From CAZPXF01 sp964590945 (GTDB taxonomy: Bacteria; Bacillota; Clostridia; Lachnospirales; Lachnospiraceae), in NCBI GenBank assembly GCA_964590945.1, contig CAZPXF010000106.1:1-6077 (forward strand): a DNA stretch of 6,077 bases, written 5' to 3'. The notes below the pieces were generated by a model. That model was not told where the DNA came from. It saw nothing but the letters and a program-made list of their open reading frames with translations, and did not search any database. A program made the translations under genes and the position numbers. Shown here piece by piece: positions 1-6,030 of this stretch. The first letter of the stretch is position 1. Every line of letters starts with the position of its first letter.

Positions 1-9
1 AGAAATGTG

Positions 10-49
10 AATCCCCTGTATACATTGCCCAAAATGTATACAGGGGATT
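10..49. repeat. Perfect 17-bp inverted repeat after the last gene (terminator or operator)
   Basis: AATCCCCTGTATACATT (10-26) and its exact reverse complement (33-49) flank a 6-base loop. The repeat begins 23 bases beyond the hydrolase stop codon, a usual place for a transcription terminator. On the minus strand, however, it is followed by CACATTTCT rather than a T run, and on the plus strand by TGTCTCAATTC, so it is not a classical intrinsic terminator in either direction. Each arm contains the 8-base palindrome TGTATACA (17-24 and 35-42), with centres 18 bp apart, which would also suit two dimeric regulator sites. A role as an mRNA-stabilising 3' hairpin is equally possible. Confidence 0.75.
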
Positions 50-72
50 TGTCTCAATTCAGATATTTTGTG

Positions 73-1731
73 TTAAAGACTCTTTTCGATCTCTTTATTT
101 ACTCTGTTCCGAAGCATGATCAGGTACATATCCGATTTCGGATATCTTTTGAAGGTCAGCGGTTCCGCAAGCTCTCCCTCGACCAGCTCCATCACAAATT
201 CTCTGCTTGTCAGAGTTTCCAGATATTCCAAAGCCCGCAGATCCGTCAACGCTTCATAGTGCACCATCATGCGGATGGATTCTTCCGGCGTCCCATCCTC
301 GCCCGGATAAACCAAAAACGGATCGCCCGCAGGGAAAGCCGCGCCTGCATCCGTCACCTGATACGGATCAATATGCTCTATCGAAAACTGGCTGTTGTAG
401 AAATTGTAGCCCCAGTGCAGGATCCCTATGATCCTGTACTTATAGAGCTGCACTCCGTAAATACGGTTACGTGCAGATGGCATCGACATAAAGCGGTTGC
501 TCACCTCGTAAAACTGTCCGGTGCAGTAATAAGTCCACATATCCGTAAGTCCGTGCGCCAGAAACTCCTCAATCTCGTTATTGCCCGGAACCGGCTTGTC
601 GATCAGTCCGTGACGGTAAAATTCATAGCTTGACAGCGCGTCAAAGGTGTGGAAGCCATCCAGCATATTACCCAATGATTCCTTTGCCCTGCGGTAAGAC
701 TCCAGATGCTCCTCCCTCGGCTCATCCGAGATGTGGAAATAGGTTCTCTGTGCAATTCCCCATTCCCGCAGCTTCTCTGTGAGCTGCGGAAGAAATGTCT
801 CAAGAAACCGCGTATATTCGCCGACAGCAGGCGTATGCCACCCGAAAATCTTTTCCTCTTTTCCGTTCACATCCGCAACTATCTTCGGCGCATATTTTGC
901 TCCCCACTGGGAAAATAAATGAGACATCTCAAAATACTCGATACCGCAGCTTTTACACAGGTTGATCCAACGTTCTACCTGATCGAACCCGATGACATAT
1001 CCTTCATCCGTCACCCGGATCTCGACAAGCTGCGTTGTCGTCCTCTCCAGGCCTGTCGCCGTATCAAGAGGCGAGGTGAACAGCGGCACGATCATCATGT
1101 TGCAGCCGCGCTTTACCGCAACCGCGATGAAATTCTCCACCAGCTTCCAGTGCTCCTCTGAGAAAACATCTACATGATAGTAGTCCGCAATGCAGTCCGC
1201 ATGCAGCCATTCCGTGTGCATGATCTTCTGCTTTGGAAGCTCTGCGCCAATGACCGTCACCGACGCCTGCGACTCGCAGACTGCCGCGCCTTCTTTGGCC
1301 AACTGCACCTTAATCTCATATTTTCCGGCCGGAATCTCATCGGTCAGCTCCACGTCTACCCAAAGACTGCTCCACTGGTTGGATCGTACAATCACCTTTC
1401 CATCTTTTATATCTTTTAAAAGATCCGGGTACAGGCCGGGAGTCGTACGCAGATAGTTATCATCCACGATACCATTCGTCGCGCGCTCTACCGGAACGAG
1501 CTCCACTGTACGTACACGGATCCATTTTTCCAGCGGAGAAATTACCCGCAGATCCAGCCTCTCCCTCATGAAGCAGTCCCCTTTATATGCCATTTGAAAT
1601 GAAATCGTTTCTCCCCAAAGTCCGCTCAGAACCATGCACTCCGGACGGTAAACGGGCGTCTCATCCGGAAATACTTTTTCCAGCGAGCTAAGCGCTTTCA
1701 TTTCGTAAGAAACTTTTTCCTGTCTTATCAT
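73..1731 (-). CDS. DUF4091-domain, GH123-like glycoside hydrolase (cytoplasmic)
   Basis: A 552-residue protein with no signal peptide or membrane segment, so it should act on imported sugar in the cytoplasm. An N-terminal beta-rich region (about 1-165) precedes a TIM-barrel region (about 170-470). The segment TYFHISDEP holds the adjacent acidic pair Asp336-Glu337. In characterised GH123 beta-N-acetylgalactosaminidases such a pair drives substrate-assisted cleavage: Asp positions the N-acetyl group and Glu is the general acid. The C-terminal GDPFLVYPGEDGTPEESIRM (469-488) and the following HYEALTDLRALEYLE (491-505) are typical of DUF4091 proteins in Firmicutes. The ATG has AAAGGG 8 bases upstream, inside the end of the permease gene, and only 5 bases separate the two genes. 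A later ATG at codon 11 lacks a good ribosome site. The exact substrate is inferred, as DUF4091 covers many untested proteins. Confidence 0.82.
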   Translation of the reverse strand: MIRQEKVSYEMKALSSLEKVFPDETPVYRPECMVLSGLWGETISFQMAYKGDCFMRERLDLRVISPLEKWIRVRTVELVPVERATNGIVDDNYLRTTPGLYPDLLKDIKDGKVIVRSNQWSSLWVDVELTDEIPAGKYEIKVQLAKEGAAVCESQASVTVIGAELPKQKIMHTEWLHADCIADYYHVDVFSEEHWKLVENFIAVAVKRGCNMMIVPLFTSPLDTATGLERTTTQLVEIRVTDEGYVIGFDQVERWINLCKSCGIEYFEMSHLFSQWGAKYAPKIVADVNGKEEKIFGWHTPAVGEYTRFLETFLPQLTEKLREWGIAQRTYFHISDEPREEHLESYRRAKESLGNMLDGFHTFDALSSYEFYRHGLIDKPVPGNNEIEEFLAHGLTDMWTYYCTGQFYEVSNRFMSMPSARNRIYGVQLYKYRIIGILHWGYNFYNSQFSIEHIDPYQVTDAGAAFPAGDPFLVYPGEDGTPEESIRMMVHYEALTDLRALEYLETLTSREFVMELVEGELAEPLTFKRYPKSDMYLIMLRNRVNKEIEKSL

Positions 1732-1736
1732 CGTCT

Positions 1737-2558
1737 TTACCCTTTCATACCGCTCATAGTAATTCCTTCTTTAAACTGCTTCTGCATCAGCATATAGAAA
1801 ATAAACGGCGGCAGGAAATTGATTACTGCGCACGCCATTGTAAGCCCCACATCAGCGTTATATTGCGTCTTCATCATGCTGAGCGCCAAAGGCAGCGTCT
1901 TCATCTCCGTCTTTGTGCTGGCAACCAGCGGCCACGTGTAATTGTTCCATGCGCCGATAAACGTAAAGATCGCGAGCGCAAGTATTGAGGATTTGACCAG
2001 CGGAAGAACCACCTTAAAATAAATCTTTAAATTGCTGCATCCATCAATCTTCGCCGCATCTATCAGGTCTTTCGGAATATCCAGAATCGCCTGGCGCATG
2101 ATAAAAATTCCAAAGGCAGTTGGAAGCGGCAGGATCAGCGCCCGATAGCTGTTCAATAATCCGAGAGATTTCGTAATCAGGAACAGCGGCACAAGTATGA
2201 CTTCTGACGGCACAACAAGGGTCAGGATTAAAAATAAAAATATTTTATCATTTCCCCGGAAATTCATTTTTGCAAATGCATACCCGGCCAAAGAACACAC
2301 CGTCACCGTCAGCAGGACTCCTGCCGCAGCGACGAAAATACTGTTAAAAATATACCGCTCAAAGTCATTCATCGCAAATATCTTTTCATACTGAAGAGTT
2401 GTCATTTCATCCAGCGAAATACTGAAATTATGCGCATTGATCGTGGATTTGAACGACATCAGCACCATATACAGCAGGGGAAAAATATTAATAACGATAA
2501 TCCCAATAAGAACAACCGCGGAAATTCCATCTTTTGTAATCTGTGTGATACGTTTCAT
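1737..2558 (-). CDS. Sugar ABC transporter permease, MalG/UgpE type (CUT1)
   Basis: A 273-residue membrane protein, the second channel subunit. Hydrophobic segments fall near 13-34, 73-96, 107-127, 138-158, 190-210 and 240-258. The EAA loop is at 167-189 (DAAKIDGCSNLKIYFKVVLP followed by LVK), with Asp in place of the first Glu. Family hallmarks include NSIFVAAAGVLLTVTVCSLAGYAFA (72-96), the GAWNNYTWPLV segment (202-212) and the C-terminal QFKEGITMSGMKG tail that matches the usual end of MalG-like proteins. AGGAGGG (2578-2572) lies 13 bases before the ATG, a slightly long spacing, and overlaps the stop of the preceding permease. Only 18 bases separate the two genes. No ATPase gene follows; in Firmicutes, CUT1 importers commonly share an MsmX-type ATPase encoded elsewhere. 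Confidence 0.94.
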   Translation of the reverse strand: MKRITQITKDGISAVVLIGIIVINIFPLLYMVLMSFKSTINAHNFSISLDEMTTLQYEKIFAMNDFERYIFNSIFVAAAGVLLTVTVCSLAGYAFAKMNFRGNDKIFLFLILTLVVPSEVILVPLFLITKSLGLLNSYRALILPLPTAFGIFIMRQAILDIPKDLIDAAKIDGCSNLKIYFKVVLPLVKSSILALAIFTFIGAWNNYTWPLVASTKTEMKTLPLALSMMKTQYNADVGLTMACAVINFLPPFIFYMLMQKQFKEGITMSGMKG

Positions 2559-2576
2559 CTTTTTCTTCTTTCCCTC

Positions 2577-3464
2577 CTATATTTCTGAAGCTTCTCTCCG
2601 GAGCATTCTGCTTTGCAGCAGAGCAACGATCAATACAATGACAAATAAGATATTGGACACCGTCATCGCATATCCGGCGTTGCTTGAGCCAAAGCATAAA
2701 GAGTATGCATATACAACCAGTGTCGTCGAAGCATTGTTCGGTCCGCCGCCTGTCAGATTCGATATCAGATCATAATACTGAAGCGAGCTTGTCAGCGACA
2801 AAAACAACGTCAAAATCATCGTTGGTTTCAGAAGCGGAAGCGTGATCCGGAAAAACCGCTGTACGGTTCCTGCGCCGTCTACCTTTGCCGCCTCATAGTA
2901 TGTATCGGAAATGCTCAATAAACCCGATGAATAAATAACGGCGTAATAACCGACCGATTTCCAGATCGCAACCATCGCTACCACCGCCAGCGCCGACTTT
3001 TCGTCGCCGATCAGCATAGAAGGATTGATTCCGAAAATTCCAAAAACCTTTTCAATAACCGTGATCTTCCCATTTAAAAGCTCCCTCCATACAACGCCGA
3101 CAACTGCGTTTGAACATAATACCGGAATAAAAACGACGCAATTTGCAATCCTTCCGAGAAGCGTCTTTCTCTTTGATACAAGAAACACGGAAACAACCAG
3201 GGAAATAATCATCTGCAGCGGTACGATCATGATCATGATCTTAAATGTGTTTTTCAAAGCTTTCAAAAACTTTGTATCCGTTAAAAGCCGTGTATAATTC
3301 CTGAGTCCAATATATGACGGAGGCGTCATGATATTATATTTTGTAAAGCTCAAAACAATGGATATGATGACGGAACATATGACAAAAACAACCAGAATTG
3401 CAGTTATCGGAGCTATATAACAATATGGTGAAATCTTATTTGAAAATCTGTTTCCTTTATTCAT
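2577..3464 (-). CDS. Sugar ABC transporter permease, MalF/UgpA type (CUT1)
   Basis: A 295-residue membrane protein forming half of the importer channel. Six hydrophobic segments lie roughly at 13-40, 72-96, 108-128, 157-180, 212-232 and 268-285. The cytoplasmic EAA loop that docks the ATPase is clear at 191-212: EAAKVDGAGTVQRFF, then ITLPLLKP. The family motif LTGGGPNNASTTLVVYAY (237-254) is typical of MalF-type partners in Firmicutes. The protein lacks the large periplasmic insert of enteric MalF and has the usual length of Gram-positive homologues. AGAAGGA (3480-3474) sits 9 bases before the ATG and directly follows the T tract of the hairpin. The stop codon TAG overlaps the ribosome site of the MalG-type gene, which points to coupled translation. 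Confidence 0.94.
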   Translation of the reverse strand: MNKGNRFSNKISPYCYIAPITAILVVFVICSVIISIVLSFTKYNIMTPPSYIGLRNYTRLLTDTKFLKALKNTFKIMIMIVPLQMIISLVVSVFLVSKRKTLLGRIANCVVFIPVLCSNAVVGVVWRELLNGKITVIEKVFGIFGINPSMLIGDEKSALAVVAMVAIWKSVGYYAVIYSSGLLSISDTYYEAAKVDGAGTVQRFFRITLPLLKPTMILTLFLSLTSSLQYYDLISNLTGGGPNNASTTLVVYAYSLCFGSSNAGYAMTVSNILFVIVLIVALLQSRMLRREASEI

Positions 3465-3480
3465 TTATACCATTCCTTCT

Positions 3481-3524
3481 AAAAAAGCCAGCGCAAGCAT
3501 CTAAATGCCGTACGCTGGCCTTTT
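3481..3524 (-). terminator. Intercistronic terminator-like hairpin between binding protein and MalF-type permease
   Basis: On the minus strand, GCCAGCG (3519-3513) pairs perfectly with CGCTGGC (3493-3487), followed at once by six T (3486-3481). The interior pairs further: GCAT and ATGC close a TTAG tetraloop, with G-U pairs and one bulged base between. Upstream AAAAG can pair with the T run, so the element is also terminator-like in the other direction. It starts about 13 bases past the binding-protein stop and ends right at the ribosome site of the permease gene. It probably gives partial termination or protects the upstream mRNA end, so that binding protein is made in excess. Confidence 0.85.
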
Positions 3525-3537
3525 ATCTCAATGTAGT

Positions 3538-4872
3538 TTATTCTTTGTCAGCCCAGTAATCATCCAGTAATCCATTTGCATAATCCTCGGCCTCTTTTAA
3601 TCCTTCCTCAACGGTCATCTCTCCGGACATGATGCCCTGGAAATCAGCAGAAATCTGTGTCAGAATTTCTGTTCCGCAAGGTCCAACCTGAAGTCCATGC
3701 CATTTATCCTTGTCTTCGTTATAGATCTTTTCCATCTTTTCATCGCCGACATACGGCTCGCTCTCCGTCAGAGCAGCGCCCGGGCATTTCGCATGATATT
3801 GCTCCATAAATTCAGAGCTGGTTACATACTTGATGAAATTCATTGCAAGATCCTGATCCTCCGCTGCAGACATTAATGTCAGACAGTCTGTTGCGCCGAA
3901 TGTCCCGTAAGCTTTATTTGTAAGAGAAGTAACAAAATCCCAATTCAGATCCGGATATTCCTCCGCAAATGTTGTCCCATCTGTCTGCGATGATCTGTAA
4001 ACGCCAAATGCTGCCTTGCCTTCGCCAAATACAGTTGCAAATGCGTCTGTCCAGCTCAATGACATATAATCAGGATTCATGTACTGTGTCAGATCCTTCA
4101 GCCATGTCATAGCCTCTGTTCCCGCTTCATCTGCAAATGCTACGGATTTCAGATCATCATTGTAAATCTGTCCCTCATTCTGCCACAGAGCGGAATAATA
4201 GTATGCATTCAGCACCTGCATTGCGCCTACATCGCTTGTGTTCAGTCCTGCCGCATAGCCGTACTGGTCAATCTCGCCGTCGCCATCCGTATCCTGCGTC
4301 GCTTTCTCGCAGATCCGTACGAAATCATCCCATGTTTCAGGTACTGTCTCGTCGAGGGAATCCAGAATGTCCTGATTATAATAAAGTACAAATGGAACGC
4401 CTGTAACAAGCGGCCATCCATACTGGCCATCCATCATATAACCGTTGCTGAGGTATTTGTACTCTGCTTCATCTTCCTCTGTCACATACCCTGACATATC
4501 CGCGACCGCCCCCGCATCGATGTAGGTCGGGAACATCTCATTGTACATATAGCCAACATCCGGCCCCTGATCTGAATTCAACGCCGTCGTATATGTCTCT
4601 TCGTATGAATCCCACGGAACAAGAGTGATATTAACCTTGCAGTCATTTTCCTCTTCCCAGTCAGTGAGAAGCTCACCCCAGTTATTCTGTGTGTCGTCAT
4701 CCAGCGGCGGTACCCAAACCTCCAGGGTTTTGGAATAATCTCCGGAACCACTCTCTGATGCTGTGCTTTCACTGCTGCCGCTGCTGTCGCTTGCCCCGTT
4801 ATTGCCACATCCGGCGAGCATAGCCGTAACCATTGCAGCAGACAAAAGAACGCTCAAAATTCTTTTTTTCAT
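3538..4872 (-). CDS. Sugar ABC transporter solute-binding lipoprotein (CUT1 family, extracellular solute-binding protein family 1)
   Basis: A 444-residue lipoprotein that should capture a carbohydrate at the outer face of the membrane and hand it to the two permeases downstream. The N-terminus is MKKRILSVLL followed by a hydrophobic stretch and the lipobox LAGC with Cys22, the predicted lipidation site. Residues 23-46 form a low-complexity Ser/Gly/Glu/Asn linker. The mature domain starts with KTLEVWVPP (48-56) and has the fold signatures of MalE-like proteins: GPDVGYMYN near 103-111, VPFVLYYNQDIL near 159-170 and VPETWDDFVRICEKA near 177-191. It also has FGEGKAAFGVY near 282-292 and the C-terminal helix MTVEEGLKEAEDYANGLLDD (419-438). 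An acidic loop, DTDGDGEIDQYG (194-205), resembles a calcium loop. The length is normal for the family. The ligand cannot be read from sequence; the neighbouring GH123-like enzyme suggests a hexosamine-containing glycan, which is inference. Confidence 0.93.
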   Translation of the reverse strand: MKKRILSVLLSAAMVTAMLAGCGNNGASDSSGSSESTASESGSGDYSKTLEVWVPPLDDDTQNNWGELLTDWEEENDCKVNITLVPWDSYEETYTTALNSDQGPDVGYMYNEMFPTYIDAGAVADMSGYVTEEDEAEYKYLSNGYMMDGQYGWPLVTGVPFVLYYNQDILDSLDETVPETWDDFVRICEKATQDTDGDGEIDQYGYAAGLNTSDVGAMQVLNAYYYSALWQNEGQIYNDDLKSVAFADEAGTEAMTWLKDLTQYMNPDYMSLSWTDAFATVFGEGKAAFGVYRSSQTDGTTFAEEYPDLNWDFVTSLTNKAYGTFGATDCLTLMSAAEDQDLAMNFIKYVTSSEFMEQYHAKCPGAALTESEPYVGDEKMEKIYNEDKDKWHGLQVGPCGTEILTQISADFQGIMSGEMTVEEGLKEAEDYANGLLDDYWADKE

Positions 4873-4883
4873 AATGTCTGTTT

Positions 4884-4890
4884 CCTCCTT
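4884..4890 (-). promoter_or_regulatory. Ribosome binding site that fixes the lipoprotein start
   Basis: AAGGAGG (4890-4884) lies 11 bases before the ATG at 4872. It decides between that ATG and an in-frame ATG at 4923. The latter has no comparable site and would place the promoter and this Shine-Dalgarno inside the coding sequence. The lipoprotein signal peptide begins directly at the 4872 start. Confidence 0.85.
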
Positions 4891-4902
4891 AGAACTATGA
4901 TA

Positions 4903-4912
4903 TATACGTATA
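4903..4912. promoter_or_regulatory. Palindrome TATACGTATA at the predicted transcription start (possible operator)
   Basis: A perfect 10-base palindrome centred between 4907 and 4908, just downstream of the candidate -10 box and over the predicted start site. The symmetry continues imperfectly outwards to about 4896-4919. A repressor bound here would block transcription of the transporter genes. No regulator gene is visible, and short AT-rich palindromes are frequent, so this is a candidate only. Confidence 0.3.
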
Positions 4913-4913
4913 A

Positions 4914-4943
4914 ATTCTATCATAATCCCAAAGACGCAATCAA
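4914..4943 (-). promoter_or_regulatory. Candidate extended -10 promoter for the transporter genes
   Basis: On the minus strand, TTGATT (4943-4938) serves as a -35 box. An 18-base spacer (4937-4920) follows, then TAGAAT (4919-4914) as the -10 box, with TG one base before it, giving the extended -10 form TGATAGAAT. Transcription would begin near 4907, leaving a leader of about 35 bases that includes the AAGGAGG ribosome site. The position, in the 99-bp gap before the binding-protein gene, suggests the importer can be transcribed separately from the MtaA-like gene. This is a by-eye match to the housekeeping sigma consensus. Confidence 0.55.
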
Positions 4944-4963
4944 ATTGATAAAATAAATACCTT

Positions 4964-4986
4964 TATAGATATCATCTATATCTATA
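4964..4986 (-). repeat. AT-rich inverted repeat across the MtaA-like stop codon
   Basis: Two perfect 9-base arms (4964-4972 and 4978-4986, TATAGATAT/ATATCTATA) are separated by 5 bases. The repeat covers the last codons and TGA stop of the MtaA-like gene. The stem contains only two G-C pairs and no run of T follows it on the minus strand, so it is a poor intrinsic terminator. It could be a weak mRNA end structure or a protein-binding palindrome. The Tyr-Arg-Tyr-Arg C-terminus arises from the tandem TATAGA units in one arm, so chance is also possible. Confidence 0.4.
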
Positions 4987-6030
4987 CTCTCTGACGGCCT
5001 CCATAAAGCAATCCACCTGCTCCGGATTTGTTTTTTCCGGGATATCGCACCCGGTTGCAATCGTAAATCCACGTTTCGCCCCAAGTCCTGTATCTATACA
5101 GGAAAATACCGCCCTGCGGATTTCCTCAGCGGTTCCATTCATTACAATTGCAACCGGATCAACATTTCCGGCAATCGGAATGTCCTCGCCCAATTCCTTT
5201 ACTGCGCATTCCAGATCCACAATGTTATCAAGGCTCAATTCCTGAAGCTCATACTGCCGGAAATATTTCCAAATAGAATATGTATTTCCGCACATATGCA
5301 GGGAAACCTTGCGGCCTGTCCGCATCTTTGCATAATCGGTCAGCTCCTTTGTATAAGGAAATACAAAAGCTTCGTACATTTTTGGTCCGATCAGCGCCGG
5401 ATTAGCAACAGGATCCGCCATTGCAATCCCAAGTCCGTTCCGGGCAGCTGCATCAATGCAGCTTTTCTGTGTATCAACTACGATCCTGAGCAGTCTGTGT
5501 ATTTCATCCGGCTTCCTTCTGCAATCCCGAAGAAGCTTTTCTACACCACGAAGCTGTGATGCGATCGTAAACGGCCCTCCGATGCTCGCTTCCAACGGCA
5601 CAATATCTCCCGCCGCTTCGCCAAGCCTTGCGGCAAGCTCCAAAAAAACCCGAAGGCGGGGACTTTGATCTGCAACAACCGGTTCCATCCTATCCAGAAT
5701 ACTGTAATCCCCTATAAGCGGGGTATCTGCATAAGGAAGTCCATTTTCGGGATATACGACCATACCGCCCAAAGCCTCCGTGATTCCTCTTGTATTAGGC
5801 CCGATCACGATCCGGTCATAGCCAAATCGGTTATACGCTGCGATCTCCGTCGCCGCCATCTTCCCTGCATCATACCAGAAATCCCGGAATCGGATTCCCG
5901 TAAGCATGCATTTCAATTCTCCCATAAAAGGCATACACGGAATGCGGTCATATTCCTTGCCGCCCTCGATCGCACGCCGCCGCTCCCAGGGCGTCATCTC
6001 ATCTTTCAAACAGTGTGCTTTTTTCAACAT
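4972..6030 (-). CDS. MtaA/uroporphyrinogen decarboxylase-family protein (putative cobamide-dependent methyltransferase)
   Basis: A 352-residue soluble protein with the TIM-barrel pattern of the UroD/MtaA/CmuA superfamily. It opens with the typical TPWERRRAIEGGKEYDRIP segment (13-31), has the glycine-rich SIGGPFTIASQLRG stretch (149-162), and carries DPVANPALIGPKMYEAFVFPY (206-226). The zinc ligands of MtaA-type enzymes are all present: His245 and Cys247 in LHMCGN, and Cys328 in ATGCDIP. GNVDP (289-293) is the conserved loop before the last strands. Known MtaA/MtbA enzymes move a methyl group from a corrinoid protein to coenzyme M, while true UroD makes coproporphyrinogen. The zinc site favours a methyltransferase-like or thiol/zinc role over haem synthesis. 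The ATG is certain: the frame upstream has no alternative start before an in-frame TGA, and AGGA lies 12 nt upstream. No corrinoid protein or substrate-specific methyltransferase is seen nearby, so acceptor and donor are unknown. Confidence 0.85.
   Translation of the reverse strand: MLKKAHCLKDEMTPWERRRAIEGGKEYDRIPCMPFMGELKCMLTGIRFRDFWYDAGKMAATEIAAYNRFGYDRIVIGPNTRGITEALGGMVVYPENGLPYADTPLIGDYSILDRMEPVVADQSPRLRVFLELAARLGEAAGDIVPLEASIGGPFTIASQLRGVEKLLRDCRRKPDEIHRLLRIVVDTQKSCIDAAARNGLGIAMADPVANPALIGPKMYEAFVFPYTKELTDYAKMRTGRKVSLHMCGNTYSIWKYFRQYELQELSLDNIVDLECAVKELGEDIPIAGNVDPVAIVMNGTAEEIRRAVFSCIDTGLGAKRGFTIATGCDIPEKTNPEQVDCFMEAVREYRYR

Noticed and set aside
7..633. A 208-codon plus-strand open frame antisense to the hydrolase
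   Set aside because: It lies almost fully opposite a well-supported gene, is rich in Arg, His and Ile as antisense shadows often are, resembles no family, and begins inside the terminal inverted repeat without a clear ribosome site.
3225..3240. Short tandem GATCAT repeat and 16-bp palindrome inside the MalF-type gene
   Set aside because: It encodes Met-Ile repeats within a membrane segment, so the codon pattern explains it. No expansion beyond two and a half units is seen.
4873..4923. A start for the binding protein at 4923, adding 17 residues
   Set aside because: It would put the AAGGAGG site and part of the promoter inside the gene and would place a charged stretch before a textbook lipoprotein signal peptide. 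The 4872 ATG has the correct ribosome site.
4929..4944. Possible cre site around TTGATTGCGTCTTTG upstream of the binding protein
   Set aside because: Only the central CG and the first TG match. Both A positions and the closing CA fail, so it does not meet the catabolite-site pattern.
4964..4986. Intrinsic terminator for the MtaA-like gene
   Set aside because: The 9-bp stem is nearly all A-T, contains coding sequence and the stop codon, and is followed by mixed bases, not a T run. It is kept only as an inverted repeat.
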